Positions 56,274 to 64,000 of a stretch of 64,000 bases of DNA are shown piece after piece. Below the pieces are notes generated by a model. That model saw only the letters and a program-made list of their open reading frames with translations. It searched no databases and had not been told where the DNA came from. The position numbers were made by a program, and so were the translations under genes. Position 1 is the stretch's first letter. Every line of letters begins with the position of its first letter. The stretch comes from Catellatospora sichuanensis (GTDB lineage Bacteria > Actinomycetota > Actinomycetes > Mycobacteriales > Micromonosporaceae): contig NZ_VIQO01000002.1 in NCBI RefSeq assembly GCF_007483665.1, positions 124,001 to 188,000 on the forward strand. The letters run 5' to 3'.

Positions 56274-56336
56274 CGCAACTTTTAAAGACTCGCGGCCTCA
56301 CGAGTGGTGTGAGGCCGCGAGTCTTTAAAAGTTGCG
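56274..56336. terminator. Perfect 28-bp palindrome after thiC
   Basis: 56274-56301 and 56309-56336 are perfect inverted copies around a 7-nt loop. It sits between the convergent thiC and membrane-protein genes and should act as a bidirectional terminator. The left arm matches 21 of 25 positions in the repeat after map. Confidence 0.85.
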
Positions 56337-56379
56337 CGAGGAGCGGGGCGGGCCGCGGGGGCGCGCCGCGGGGTGGGGG

Positions 56380-57252
56380 TTAGAGGACGCCGGGGCGGCG
56401 GGGGGCCAGGGCGACGATGGAGGAGGCGATCAGGCCGACCACTACGGCGATCATCGCGCCGAGGTAGGCGTCGGCCTGGTCGGTGAGGGCGCGGGAGATG
56501 CCGGGGCCGCCGATGACGTACGCCATCGCGACCGGCAGCGGCCCGACCGCCCCCGACAGCGCGATCAGCAGCCGCGACCGGCCCGCGTGCCGGGCGATCA
56601 GGGCGCAGGCCAGCCCCACCAGCAGGGCGATGACGGGCATCGAGAACGACGCCCGGGGGATCGGCTGCAGGCCGCTGACGTCGAGCACGCCCAGCCGCAT
56701 CGGGTCGTAGTACGCGCCCATCGCGTCGCGGTTGCGGCCGAACTCGGTGGTGTCCAGGTAGGACAGGATCGCCAGCAGCCACACCGCGCCGGTGCAGGTC
56801 CACAGGTTGGCGGCGAGCGGGATCCGGCCCACCGCCAGCAGCGCCGTGAACAGGCCCGCGACGACTCCGGCGGTCACCGCGATGGCGGCGGTCAGCTCCG
56901 GGTCGAACGTCGCGCTGAGCCGGGCGTACTGCACCGGTTGCAGTGTCATCGGGAAGGCGGCCGCCGCCGCGCCCAGCGCCGCGGCCAGGGCGGTCCCGAT
57001 CCGCACGGACGCGCCGATGCGCCGGCGGTCCCGCAGGGCCAGCCCGGCCGCGAAGGTCGCCCCGCCGGCCACGGCCACGATGGTGAACCACACCACCCAG
57101 GTGAGCTGCAGGTTCCAGTCGTTGTCGGTGCCCGCGGTGAACTCGCGGTCCAGCCGGAGCACGTCGAGTCCATAAACGACGCCGAACTGGGCGGCCCCGA
57201 CCAGCGCCGCCATGCCGAACGCCGCTGCCAGCAGCCTTCCCCAGAAACGCAT
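56380..57252 (-). CDS. Multi-pass membrane protein of unknown function
   Basis: A 290-residue protein from the ATG at 57252 (a GTG one codon upstream is possible). About seven or eight hydrophobic segments are spread over the length; the longest loop (about 168-200) holds LDTTEFGRNRDAMGAYYDPMR. I see no catalytic motif or transporter signature. It lies between thiC (convergent) and nnaR (30 nt upstream, same strand), so it may be the last gene of the nitrate operon or a separate unit. Confidence 0.75.
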   Translation of the reverse strand: MRFWGRLLAAAFGMAALVGAAQFGVVYGLDVLRLDREFTAGTDNDWNLQLTWVVWFTIVAVAGGATFAAGLALRDRRRIGASVRIGTALAAALGAAAAAFPMTLQPVQYARLSATFDPELTAAIAVTAGVVAGLFTALLAVGRIPLAANLWTCTGAVWLLAILSYLDTTEFGRNRDAMGAYYDPMRLGVLDVSGLQPIPRASFSMPVIALLVGLACALIARHAGRSRLLIALSGAVGPLPVAMAYVIGGPGISRALTDQADAYLGAMIAVVVGLIASSIVALAPRRPGVL

Positions 57253-57282
57253 CACGCGGGGACCATACGTCCGTTGGCGGTT

Positions 57283-58368
57283 TCAGTCCACCGGCAGTCG
57301 GTAGCCACGTTTGACCACCGTCTGGACGAACGCGGGATCGCCGAGACCGGCCCGCAGCCGGGCCACGGCCATCTCGACGGCATGCTCGTCGGCGCCGCGC
57401 GGCAGCGCGGGCAGCAGCGAGGCCCGCGAGCGCACCTTGCCCGGCATGGCGGCCAGCGCCCGCAGCACCGCCATCGGGGCCGGGGCCAGCGGGCGCAGCT
57501 CGCCGTCCACCATCGCCGCGTGGCCGCGCAGGGTCAGCTGGTGCTCGGCGACCTGCAGGGTGACCGCCCGCCGGGGCAGTTCGTCGGCGATCGCGCGGAC
57601 CAGCGCGCCCAGCCGGGCCCGCGCCGGGGCGATGACCGGGATACCGTGCCGGATCAGCGGGGCGGCCGTCACCGGCCCCACGCACGCGGCGACCACGTCG
57701 GCCCGCAGCGCCTCCAGGACCGCGTCTCCGCCCGGCCCGGCGGCTGCCAGCAGCGCGCCGACGGCCGGGGCCGAGGTGAAGGTGATGGCGTCGACCAGGC
57801 GGTTGGACACGAGGTCGACCAGCCGGTGCAGCGGCGCCGAGTCCAGCGGCGGCGCCCAGCGGTAGACCGGCACCTCGATGACTTCGGCGCCGGCGGCCCG
57901 CAGCGAGGCGCAGAACTCCGGCTGCTGGTCGCCGTGCAGCTGCACGGCCACCGTCTGCCCGCCCACGCCGCGCTTGAGCAGGTGGGCCAGGCACTCGTCG
58001 CAGCTTTCCGAGTCCGGTGACCACTGGTCGTGCAGGCCCGCCGCGCGCACCGCGCCGCGTGCCTTCGGGCCGCGGGCCACGATGTACGCCTCGGCCAGCA
58101 CCGCGCGCAGCGGGTCGGCCAGGCCCCAGCCCTCGGCGGCCTCCAGCCAGCCGCGCATGCCGATGCCGGTGTTGGCGACGACCACGTCGGGTGGCGTGTC
58201 CAGGCAGCGCCGGGTGGCCTCGCGCAGCTGGGAGTCGTCGTGGAGCGGCACGATACGCAGCGCGGGGGCGATGACGACCCGCGCGCCGCGCCGCTCGAGC
58301 AGCGCGGCCAGCTCGTCGCGCCGCCGGTCGGCGGTGACCCCGACGGTGAAACCCGCGAGTTCGGTCAT
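57283..58368 (-). CDS. nnaR: NnaR-type regulator: HemD-like domain fused to a winged-helix DNA-binding domain
   Basis: A 361-residue protein. Residues about 1-255 resemble uroporphyrinogen-III synthase (LAGFTVGVTADRRRDELAALLERRG; VDAITFTSAPAVGALL). Residues about 270-361 are an OmpR-type winged helix (LRPLAPAPMAVLRALAAMPGKVRSRASLL, ending VVKRGYRLPVD). This fusion is known in actinobacteria as NnaR, which acts with GlnR on nitrate/nitrite genes. It is the last gene after nirB-nirD. AGGAAAGG lies 8 nt before the ATG, inside the preceding micro-ORF. Confidence 0.88.
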   Translation of the reverse strand: MTELAGFTVGVTADRRRDELAALLERRGARVVIAPALRIVPLHDDSQLREATRRCLDTPPDVVVANTGIGMRGWLEAAEGWGLADPLRAVLAEAYIVARGPKARGAVRAAGLHDQWSPDSESCDECLAHLLKRGVGGQTVAVQLHGDQQPEFCASLRAAGAEVIEVPVYRWAPPLDSAPLHRLVDLVSNRLVDAITFTSAPAVGALLAAAGPGGDAVLEALRADVVAACVGPVTAAPLIRHGIPVIAPARARLGALVRAIADELPRRAVTLQVAEHQLTLRGHAAMVDGELRPLAPAPMAVLRALAAMPGKVRSRASLLPALPRGADEHAVEMAVARLRAGLGDPAFVQTVVKRGYRLPVD

Positions 58369-58511
58369 GATCGGGCCTTTCCTGCCGGGACGAGCCGGTC
58401 GTGGCCCGGCTCCTCGACGACCTCGCTGTGCGCGGTCATGGCACGCCCACGCTCAGCCGTGCCGAGAACGGCACGGCTGAGCCCACTCATGACCTCGCCG
58501 GGTGCGGTCAT
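58365..58511 (-). CDS. Putative 48-residue bridging micro-ORF between nirD and nnaR
   Basis: It overlaps the nirD stop and the nnaR start by 4 nt each (ATGA at both ends). MTAPGEV (1-7) and MTAHSEV (25-31) are an internal repeat. A perfect 13-bp hairpin lies inside the frame. The peptide has no known motif; a role in translational coupling is inferred from the overlaps. Confidence 0.4.
   Translation of the reverse strand: MTAPGEVMSGLSRAVLGTAERGRAMTAHSEVVEEPGHDRLVPAGKARS
58452..58481. other. Perfect hairpin inside the nirD-nnaR micro-ORF
   Basis: 13-bp arms (58452-58464 with 58469-58481) and a 4-nt loop (TTCT in the mRNA). There is no U-tract. Ribosomes reading the micro-ORF would melt it. 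Confidence 0.65.
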
Positions 58512-58858
58512 GGTCTTTCCACAGCCACTTCGACCGTGTCCCCGTTGCAGCGGATGAGGTACGTCGGCACGGCCACCCCGCTCACGTCCAGGCACTCGCC
58601 GGTACGCAGGTCGTACACCTGCTTGTGCAGCGGGGACGCGACGGTGGGGGCGTCCCCGCGGGTGCCGACGATGCCGCGCGACATCACCTGCGCGCCCGCG
58701 ATGGGGTCGCGGTTGCCGATGGCGTAGAGCTCGCCGGAGAAGGTACGGAAGATCGCGATCTGGACGCCGTCGACGAGTGCGGCGACGCCGCGTTCGGCCT
58801 CCAGCCGGGCGTACGAGCAGATCGCCGTCCAGGTGACGGTCATGGTCGCCGTGGTCAT
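58508..58858 (-). CDS. nirD: Nitrite reductase small subunit NirD
   Basis: A 116-residue Rieske-like fold protein that partners NirB. TWTAICSYARLEAERGVAAL starts the domain, and SPLHKQVYDLRTGECLD marks the end. The cysteine-histidine cluster ligands of true Rieske proteins are absent, as is usual for NirD. The ATG overlaps the nirB stop by 4 nt. Confidence 0.93.
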   Translation of the reverse strand: MTTATMTVTWTAICSYARLEAERGVAALVDGVQIAIFRTFSGELYAIGNRDPIAGAQVMSRGIVGTRGDAPTVASPLHKQVYDLRTGECLDVSGVAVPTYLIRCNGDTVEVAVERP

Positions 58859-61347
58859 CGGGCACCTCCCAGGGTTACCGGCACCGGACCACGGGCAGGG
58901 ATCTTCTGCCCGCGTTCGACCTCGAAGCTGATGTCGGGGTCGGGTGTGCCCGGCGCGTTGACGAACGAGACGAAGCGTGCGAGGCGCTGCGGGTCCTGCA
59001 GGGTGGCCTGCCACTCGTCGGCGTATGACCCGACGTGGCGGGCCATCTGCGCGTCGAGTTCCTCGCACAGTCCCAGCGCGTCGTCGACGATGACGGCGCG
59101 CAGGTGGTCGAGACCGCCCTCCATCGCCTCCAGCCAGGCGGCGGTGCGCTGCAGCCGGTCGGCGGTGCGGACGTAGTACATGAGGAACCGGTCGATGGTG
59201 CGGATCAGCTCCTCGGTGCTGACGTCGGTGAGGAACAGGTCCGCGTGCCGGGGCCGGAATCCGCCGTTGCCGGCGACGTACAGGTTCCAGCCCTTCTCGG
59301 TGGCGATGATGCCGAAGTCCTTGCTGCGCGCCTCGGCGCACTCGCGGGCGCAGCCGCTGACCGCGGACTTGAGCTTGTGCGGGGCGCGCAGGCCCCGGTA
59401 GCGCAGCTCCAGCTCGATGGCCAGGCCGACGGAGTCCTGCACGCCGTACCGGCACCAGGTCTCGCCGACACAGCTCTTCACCGTGCGCAGCGCCTTGCCG
59501 TACGCGTGTCCGGACTCGAAGCCCGCGTCCACCAGCCGGTGCCAGATCTGCGGCAGCTGCTCGACCCGCGCGCCGAACAGGTCGATGCGCTGGCCACCCG
59601 TGATCTTCGTGTAGAGCCCGAAGTCGCGGGCCACCTCGCCGATCACGATCAGCTTCTCCGGGGTGATCTCGCCGCCGGGGATGCGCGGCACCACCGAGTA
59701 GGTCCCGTCGCGCTGGATGTTGGCGAGGAAGTGGTCGTTGGTGTCCTGCAGCGCGGCTTCCTCGCCGTCGAGGATGTAGCCGTTGTTGACGGCGGCCAGG
59801 ATCGACGCGATCGCGGGCTTGCAGATGTCGCAGCCGCGGCCGGTGCCGTACCCGCCGACCAGCTCGGTGAAGGAGCGGATGTTGCGTACCCGGATGATGT
59901 CGAACAGCTCCTGGCGCGAGTACGTGAAGTGCTCGCACAGCGCCTTGGACTGCACCACCCCACCCGCGGCGAGCAGCTGCTTGAGCAGCGGAATGCACGA
60001 CCCGCAGCCGGTGCCCGCCTTGGTGCACGTCTTCAGGCCCGGCACGTCGGTGCAGCCGCCGGCGATCGCGTCCGTGACGTGGTCCTTGGTCACCGCGTGG
60101 CAGGAGCACACCTGCGCCGTGCCGGGCAGTTCGGCCTTCGCCGACCCGTCCCCGGCCGGGGCGAGCAGCGCCAGCGGCGGCGCGGGCAGCGGCCCGCCGA
60201 GCGAGGCCCGCAGCGTCGGGTACGCGCTCGCGTCGCCCACCAGGATGCCGCCGAGCAGCGTCTTCGCGTCGTCGGTGAGCAGCAGCTTGGCGTACACGCC
60301 GGTGACCTGGTCGGTGACGACCACGTCGAGCCCGTCGGCGAACGGGGCGCCGAAGCTGGCCACGTCCACCCCGAGCAGCTTCAGCTTGGTGGAGGTGTCG
60401 GGGCGGGCCATCGTCGCCTCGCCGCCGGTCAGCCGGTCGGCGACCACCTCGGCCATCGCGTAGCCGGGCGCGACCAGGCCGTAGCAGACCCCGTCGGTCT
60501 CGTCGAGGGACAGCGCCGCGCACTCGCCGATGGCCCACACGGCCGGGTCGGCGGTCGCGCACGCGGCGTCGACCACGAAGCCGCCGCGCGGGCCGCGCAC
60601 CAGCCCGGCCGGCTCGGCCAGCTCGTCGCGGGGCCGGATGCCCGCGGCGACCACGACCACGTCCACGTCCAGCGAGCCGCCGTCGTTGAACAGCATCCGG
60701 TGCACGCCGCCCGCGTCGCCCTCCAGGCCTGCGCAGCCGCGGCCGGTGTGCACGGTGACGCCCAGCGCCTCGATGTGCCGCTTCAGCACCGCGCCGCCGC
60801 CCTCGTCCACCTGCAGCGGCATCAGCCGCGGCGCGAACTCGACGACGTGCGTGGTGATGCCGAGCATCTTCAGCGCGTTCGCGGCCTCCAGGCCGAGCAG
60901 GCCGCCGCCGAGCACCGCGCCGATCCGGCGCCCGCCGGCGGTCGCCCACTCCTTCAGCGCCGCGAGGTCGTCGAGGGTGCGGTAGACGAAGACGCCGGGC
61001 AGATCGCTGCCCGCGATCGGCGGCACGAACGCCCGCGAGCCGGTGGCCAGCACCAGCGCGTCGTACGGCGTCTCGCCGGACGCACTGTGCACGACCCTGC
61101 GGTCGCGGTCGATCCCGGTGACGGCCTCGTTCAGTCGCACCGCGACCCCGTCGGGTGCCCCGCCCAGGTGCAGCGCACCGGCGTCGTAGTCGTCGAACCA
61201 GGCCGACAGCCGCACCCGGTCGTACGCCGGGCGGTCCTCCTCGGCCAGCACGGTCACCGACCAGCCGGGATCGGCCCGCTCCGCGAACGCCTCCAGGAAG
61301 CGCTGCGCCACCATGCCGTACCCGGCAACGACCAGCTTCTTCGTCAT
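58855..61347 (-). CDS. nirB: Assimilatory nitrite reductase large subunit NirB
   Basis: An 830-residue NAD(P)H nitrite reductase that makes ammonium. An N-terminal FAD/NAD domain (VVAGYGMVAQRF; VLGGGLLGLEAANALK), a BFD-like [2Fe-2S] domain (CSC at 414-416, then CTKAGTGCGSC), and a siroheme/[4Fe-4S] part with C-x5-C (CVGETWC) and C-x3-C (CAREC) are all present. The ATG overlaps the stop of the upstream micro-ORF, whose end holds the ribosome site AGCGAGGTG. Confidence 0.96.
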   Translation of the reverse strand: MTKKLVVAGYGMVAQRFLEAFAERADPGWSVTVLAEEDRPAYDRVRLSAWFDDYDAGALHLGGAPDGVAVRLNEAVTGIDRDRRVVHSASGETPYDALVLATGSRAFVPPIAGSDLPGVFVYRTLDDLAALKEWATAGGRRIGAVLGGGLLGLEAANALKMLGITTHVVEFAPRLMPLQVDEGGGAVLKRHIEALGVTVHTGRGCAGLEGDAGGVHRMLFNDGGSLDVDVVVVAAGIRPRDELAEPAGLVRGPRGGFVVDAACATADPAVWAIGECAALSLDETDGVCYGLVAPGYAMAEVVADRLTGGEATMARPDTSTKLKLLGVDVASFGAPFADGLDVVVTDQVTGVYAKLLLTDDAKTLLGGILVGDASAYPTLRASLGGPLPAPPLALLAPAGDGSAKAELPGTAQVCSCHAVTKDHVTDAIAGGCTDVPGLKTCTKAGTGCGSCIPLLKQLLAAGGVVQSKALCEHFTYSRQELFDIIRVRNIRSFTELVGGYGTGRGCDICKPAIASILAAVNNGYILDGEEAALQDTNDHFLANIQRDGTYSVVPRIPGGEITPEKLIVIGEVARDFGLYTKITGGQRIDLFGARVEQLPQIWHRLVDAGFESGHAYGKALRTVKSCVGETWCRYGVQDSVGLAIELELRYRGLRAPHKLKSAVSGCARECAEARSKDFGIIATEKGWNLYVAGNGGFRPRHADLFLTDVSTEELIRTIDRFLMYYVRTADRLQRTAAWLEAMEGGLDHLRAVIVDDALGLCEELDAQMARHVGSYADEWQATLQDPQRLARFVSFVNAPGTPDPDISFEVERGQKIPARGPVPVTLGGAR

Positions 61348-61415
61348 GCCCTCACCTCGCTGCGCTCGGCTCCGGCATTTTCCGGCCTCATGATGAGCTC
61401 ACTGCGTTCGCTCAT
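61344..61415 (-). CDS. Putative 23-residue micro-ORF (SERSE-type), nir copy
   Basis: It begins 2 nt after the FAD-subunit stop and its TGA overlaps the nirB ATG (ATGA). It starts MSERSELI and contains ERSEV. It is the same length as the thi copy at 53789, with 13 of 23 residues and 54 of 72 nt identical, although on the other strand and 7.5 kb away. The 3' end carries AGCGAGGTG-N5-ATG. Confidence 0.45.
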   Translation of the reverse strand: MSERSELIMRPENAGAERSEVRA

Positions 61416-61417
61416 GA

Positions 61418-62908
61418 TCAGGACACCCCCACACTGTCTGAGGTGGACAGCCACCCGACGATGCCGTCAACCGCGTCCTTGCAGCTGCCGCAGCCGGTGG
61501 TGGCGCGAGTACGGGCGACGACGTCGTCGAGCGAGCGGGCGCCGGAGCGCCAGCAGCGCACCAGCGCGCCCTTGGTGACCGTGTTGCACTGGCACACGGT
61601 GGCGTTGTCGGGCATGAGCGCGGGCGTGGTCGTGGCGACCGGCGCCTCCACGCCGCCCAGCGACCGCCCGAGCAGGAGCGCACGCCGGTCGCGCGGCACC
61701 AGGCCCTTGCGGTCGAAGAGCTGGATGACCTGGCCGACGCTGGGGTTGTCGCCCAGCATCACCGCGCCGGTCAGCCGGTCGTCGCGGATGACCAGGCGGG
61801 CGTACGTGCCCCGGGCCGGGTCGGCGAAGCTGACGTCCTCGCAGGCGGGGTCGGGTTGCAGGCTGCCCATCGCGGCGAGGTCGATGCCGGAGGCCTTGAG
61901 CCGGGTGACCGGCGAGCTGGGCACGTACACCGCGTCGGGGTCGGCGCCGGTGAGCCGGGCGGCCAGCACCCTGGCCTGCTCCCAGGCCGGGGCGACCAGC
62001 CCGCCGACGACCTCGCCGAACTGCGCGCAGTCGCCGATGGCCGAGATGCGCCGGTCGGAGGTGGCCAGGCACTCGTCGACGACGATGCCGCGCTCCACGC
62101 GCAGCCCCGCCGCGCGGGCCAGGCCGGTCTCGGCGCGCACCCCGCAGGCCAGCACCAGCAGGTCGGCGCGCAGGTTGCGGTCGTTCAGACGCAGCGTCAC
62201 ACCGTCGTCGTCGGCGCTCACCCCGGTCGCCGACGACGCCAGGTGCACGGCCACGCCCAGCTCGGCGAGGGTGCGCACCAGCACCGCGCTGGCACCCTGG
62301 TCGAGCTGGCGCTCCATCAGGTGGCCCACGCCGTGCACGACCTCGACGGCCAGCCCGCGTCCGGCCAGCCCGCGGGCGGCCTCGAGGCCGAGCAGCCCGC
62401 CGCCGAGCACGAGCGCGGTGCGCGCGCCCTGGGCGGCGTCGAGGATGCGCCGGCAGTCCTCCAGCGTCCGGAACGTGGCGACACGCGGGTGCGGCTGCTC
62501 CAGTCCCGGGATCGGCGGCGCGATCGCCTGCGACCCGGTGGCCAGCACCAGGTGGTCGTAGCCGAGTTCCTCGCCGTCGTCGAGGGTGATGGTGCGGGCG
62601 GCGCGGTCGATGGCGGTGACGGCGACCCCGGTCCGGGTCTTCACCCCGTGCCCGGCGGCCTCGGTCAGCGTGATGTCGGCTTCGCCGTGCTTGCCGGCCA
62701 GCACGCTGGACAGCAGGATGCGGTTGTAGGCGCGGTGCGGCTCGGCGCCGAGCACGGTGACCTCGACGCCGGAGGCGGCGGACAGTTCCGTCGCCAGCCG
62801 GGCGCCGGCCATGCCGTACCCGATGACGATCACGTGGTTGGGGGAGGTGCGGGGTCGGTCGGCGGGCGGCATGGCCGTGCCATGCCGCGAGGTGTTGCCA
62901 GGGTTCAT
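61418..62908 (-). CDS. FAD-dependent electron-transfer subunit of nitrate reductase (NasB-like)
   Basis: A 496-residue flavoprotein. It has two dinucleotide-binding motifs (VIGYGMAGARLATEL and LVLGGGLLGLEAARGLAG), ATGSQAIAPP, and a C-terminal BFD-like [2Fe-2S] motif (CQCNTVTKGAL then TTGCGSC). It resembles the NirB N-terminus without the siroheme part. The likely job is to pass electrons from NAD(P)H to the nitrate reductase encoded just upstream, with which it has an ATGA overlap. An ATG 12 codons in (reading MPPADRP) is an alternative start. Confidence 0.86.
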   Translation of the reverse strand: MNPGNTSRHGTAMPPADRPRTSPNHVIVIGYGMAGARLATELSAASGVEVTVLGAEPHRAYNRILLSSVLAGKHGEADITLTEAAGHGVKTRTGVAVTAIDRAARTITLDDGEELGYDHLVLATGSQAIAPPIPGLEQPHPRVATFRTLEDCRRILDAAQGARTALVLGGGLLGLEAARGLAGRGLAVEVVHGVGHLMERQLDQGASAVLVRTLAELGVAVHLASSATGVSADDDGVTLRLNDRNLRADLLVLACGVRAETGLARAAGLRVERGIVVDECLATSDRRISAIGDCAQFGEVVGGLVAPAWEQARVLAARLTGADPDAVYVPSSPVTRLKASGIDLAAMGSLQPDPACEDVSFADPARGTYARLVIRDDRLTGAVMLGDNPSVGQVIQLFDRKGLVPRDRRALLLGRSLGGVEAPVATTTPALMPDNATVCQCNTVTKGALVRCWRSGARSLDDVVARTRATTGCGSCKDAVDGIVGWLSTSDSVGVS

Positions 62909-64000
62909 GGTGTCACCGGCTCGATTCGTACGGCACAGACCTTGAACTCCGGCATCCGTGAGATCGGGTCCAACGCGTCACCGGTGAGCGAGTTGGCCCG
63001 GCCCGTGCCGGAGTAATGGAAGGGCGCGAAGAGGGTGTCGGGTCGGATCGTGGTGACGACGCGGGCGGGCGCGATCATCTCGCCGCGGCGGCTGAGCACC
63101 CGCACCGTGTCGCCGTCGTCGATGCCGAGCCGCTCGGCCAGATCCGGGTGCAGCTCGACGAACGGCCCGCCGGGCAGCGCCGCGATGCGGCGGGTCTGCG
63201 CGCCGGACTGGTACTGCGCCAGGACCCGCCCCGTGGTGAGGTAGAGCGGGTACTCGGCGTCGATCTCCTCGGCCACCGGCCGGTGCTCCACCGCGACCAT
63301 GCGGGCGCGACCGTCCGGGGTCGGGAAGCCTTCTTCGAAGAGCCGCGGCGTGCCTGCCCGGTCCGCCGCGGGGCACGGCCAGAAAACGCCGTTCTCGGCG
63401 TCCACCCGCTCCCACGTGACGCCTGCGTAATCGGCCACCCCGCCGGCGGTGGCCCGCCGCAGCTCCTCGAAGACGGCGTACGGATCGGCGGAGAAACCGC
63501 CGGACCGCTCGCCACCGGCGACGGAGCGACCGTCCCCGGTTCGGCCGAGCCGGAAGGCCAGCTCGGCCATCACCGCCAGATCCGTCCCTGTCCCTGGCGG
63601 TGGCTTGCGGAGAGCCCGGCGCCGCAGCACCCGGCCCTCCAGATTGGTCATGGTTCCGTCTTCCTCGGCCCACTGTGCCACGGGAAGCACCACATCGGCG
63701 ATCGCGGCGGTCTCACTGAGCACGAAATCGCAGACGACCAGCAGGTCCAGCGACTTCAGCCGCTCGGTGATGCGGGCCGCGCGGGGCGCGGAGACCACCG
63801 GGTTGGAGCCGAACACCAGCATCGCCTTCGGTCCGCCGGGTTGCCCGAGCGCGTCGAGCAGCTCGTACGCGGACAGGCCGGGACCGGGCAGGCTGTCCGG
63901 GTCGACGCCCCACACGGCGGCGACGTGCGCCCGCGCGGCCGGGTCGTCGATCTTCCGGTATCCCGGCAGCTGGTCGGCCTTCTGCCCGTGCTCGCGGCCG
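62905..64000 (-). CDS. nasA: Assimilatory nitrate reductase catalytic subunit, C-terminal part (cut by window end)
   Basis: About 365 residues of a molybdopterin oxidoreductase; the frame stays open to base 64000, so the N-terminus with its [4Fe-4S] site is outside. Visible: GREHGQKADQLPGY, typical of assimilatory NasA/NarB enzymes, then VFGSNPVVSAP, VVLPVAQWAEEDGTMTNLEGR, LTTGRVLAQYQSGAQTR and the C-terminal molybdopterin-dinucleotide fold (LGIDDGDTVRVLSRRGEM). The first gene of the visible nas-nir operon; any GlnR or NnaR box would be outside the window. Confidence 0.93.
   Translation of the reverse strand, partial: GREHGQKADQLPGYRKIDDPAARAHVAAVWGVDPDSLPGPGLSAYELLDALGQPGGPKAMLVFGSNPVVSAPRAARITERLKSLDLLVVCDFVLSETAAIADVVLPVAQWAEEDGTMTNLEGRVLRRRALRKPPPGTGTDLAVMAELAFRLGRTGDGRSVAGGERSGGFSADPYAVFEELRRATAGGVADYAGVTWERVDAENGVFWPCPAADRAGTPRLFEEGFPTPDGRARMVAVEHRPVAEEIDAEYPLYLTTGRVLAQYQSGAQTRRIAALPGGPFVELHPDLAERLGIDDGDTVRVLSRRGEMIAPARVVTTIRPDTLFAPFHYSGTGRANSLTGDALDPISRMPEFKVCAVRIEPVTP

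Noticed and set aside
59035-61578. 847-codon plus-strand open frame opposite nirB
   Set aside because: The minus-strand frame has FAD, [2Fe-2S] and siroheme motifs in order; the plus-strand product is low-complexity.

Overview
This window is high-GC actinobacterial DNA. Gene order (tRNA-Thr, tRNA-Met, rpmG, hadA-like, hadB-like, tRNA-Trp, secE, nusG, rplK, rplA), a TTG-started rpoB beginning AASRPAKTS, a zinc-type S14 and dispersed palindromes between genes all suggest the family Micromonosporaceae. The genus cannot be fixed from the sequence alone. No insertion sequence, prophage, CRISPR array or rRNA gene was seen; this is a conserved housekeeping block with accessory metabolic genes on its right.

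Layout. 1-2762: a small exported SVDWT-repeat peptide and a membrane GGDEF/EAL c-di-GMP protein. 2869-7368: tRNAs, rpmG, a MaoC-type dehydratase pair, secE-nusG and rplK-rplA. 7552-8657 (minus): a GntR regulator with its membrane partner and a two-site operator. 8826-17892: L10 leader, rplJ-rplL, rpoB-rpoC. 17938-18932: two small membrane proteins. 19528-23914: the str operon (rpsL, rpsG, fusA, tuf). 24285-33951: the S10 and spc operons fused into one run of 22 r-protein genes. 34265-37378: secY, adk, map. 37781-42499: infA, rpmJ, rpsM, rpsK, rpsD, rpoA, rplQ, truA. 42598-49853: accessory genes (Pro-rich membrane protein, RsmC-like methyltransferase, ABC-F ATPase, GlxA-type regulator, MBL-fold protein, secreted GH18 chitinase). 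49970-56263: thiamine synthesis (thiE, TPP riboswitch, thiO-thiS-thiG, a second ThiE/TenI-like gene, thiD, thiC). 56380-57252: a membrane protein. 57283-64000 (minus): assimilatory nitrate/nitrite reduction (nitrate reductase cut by the window end, FAD subunit, nirB, nirD, and the HemD-like regulator nnaR).

How they work together. The left two thirds builds and regulates transcription, translation and Sec export; operon borders are marked by strong hairpins and sigma-A-like promoters. The thi operon makes the thiazole and pyrimidine halves of thiamine and joins them, under one TPP riboswitch. The nas/nir operon takes nitrate to ammonium and carries its own regulator as its last gene.

Most interesting structure. 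(1) Tiny ORFs of 23-48 codons bridge operon junctions (secY-adk, thiE2-thiD, FAD subunit-nirB, nirD-nnaR) with stop/start overlaps. Two of them, 7.5 kb apart and on opposite strands, are clearly homologous, and three end in the same Shine-Dalgarno context. (2) One 25-nt element occurs upstream of rpsL, rpsJ and infA, the first genes of three r-protein operons. (3) Several families of long palindromes lie at convergent gene junctions, two of them in more than one copy. (4) There are two ThiE-family proteins with complementary losses of conserved residues.
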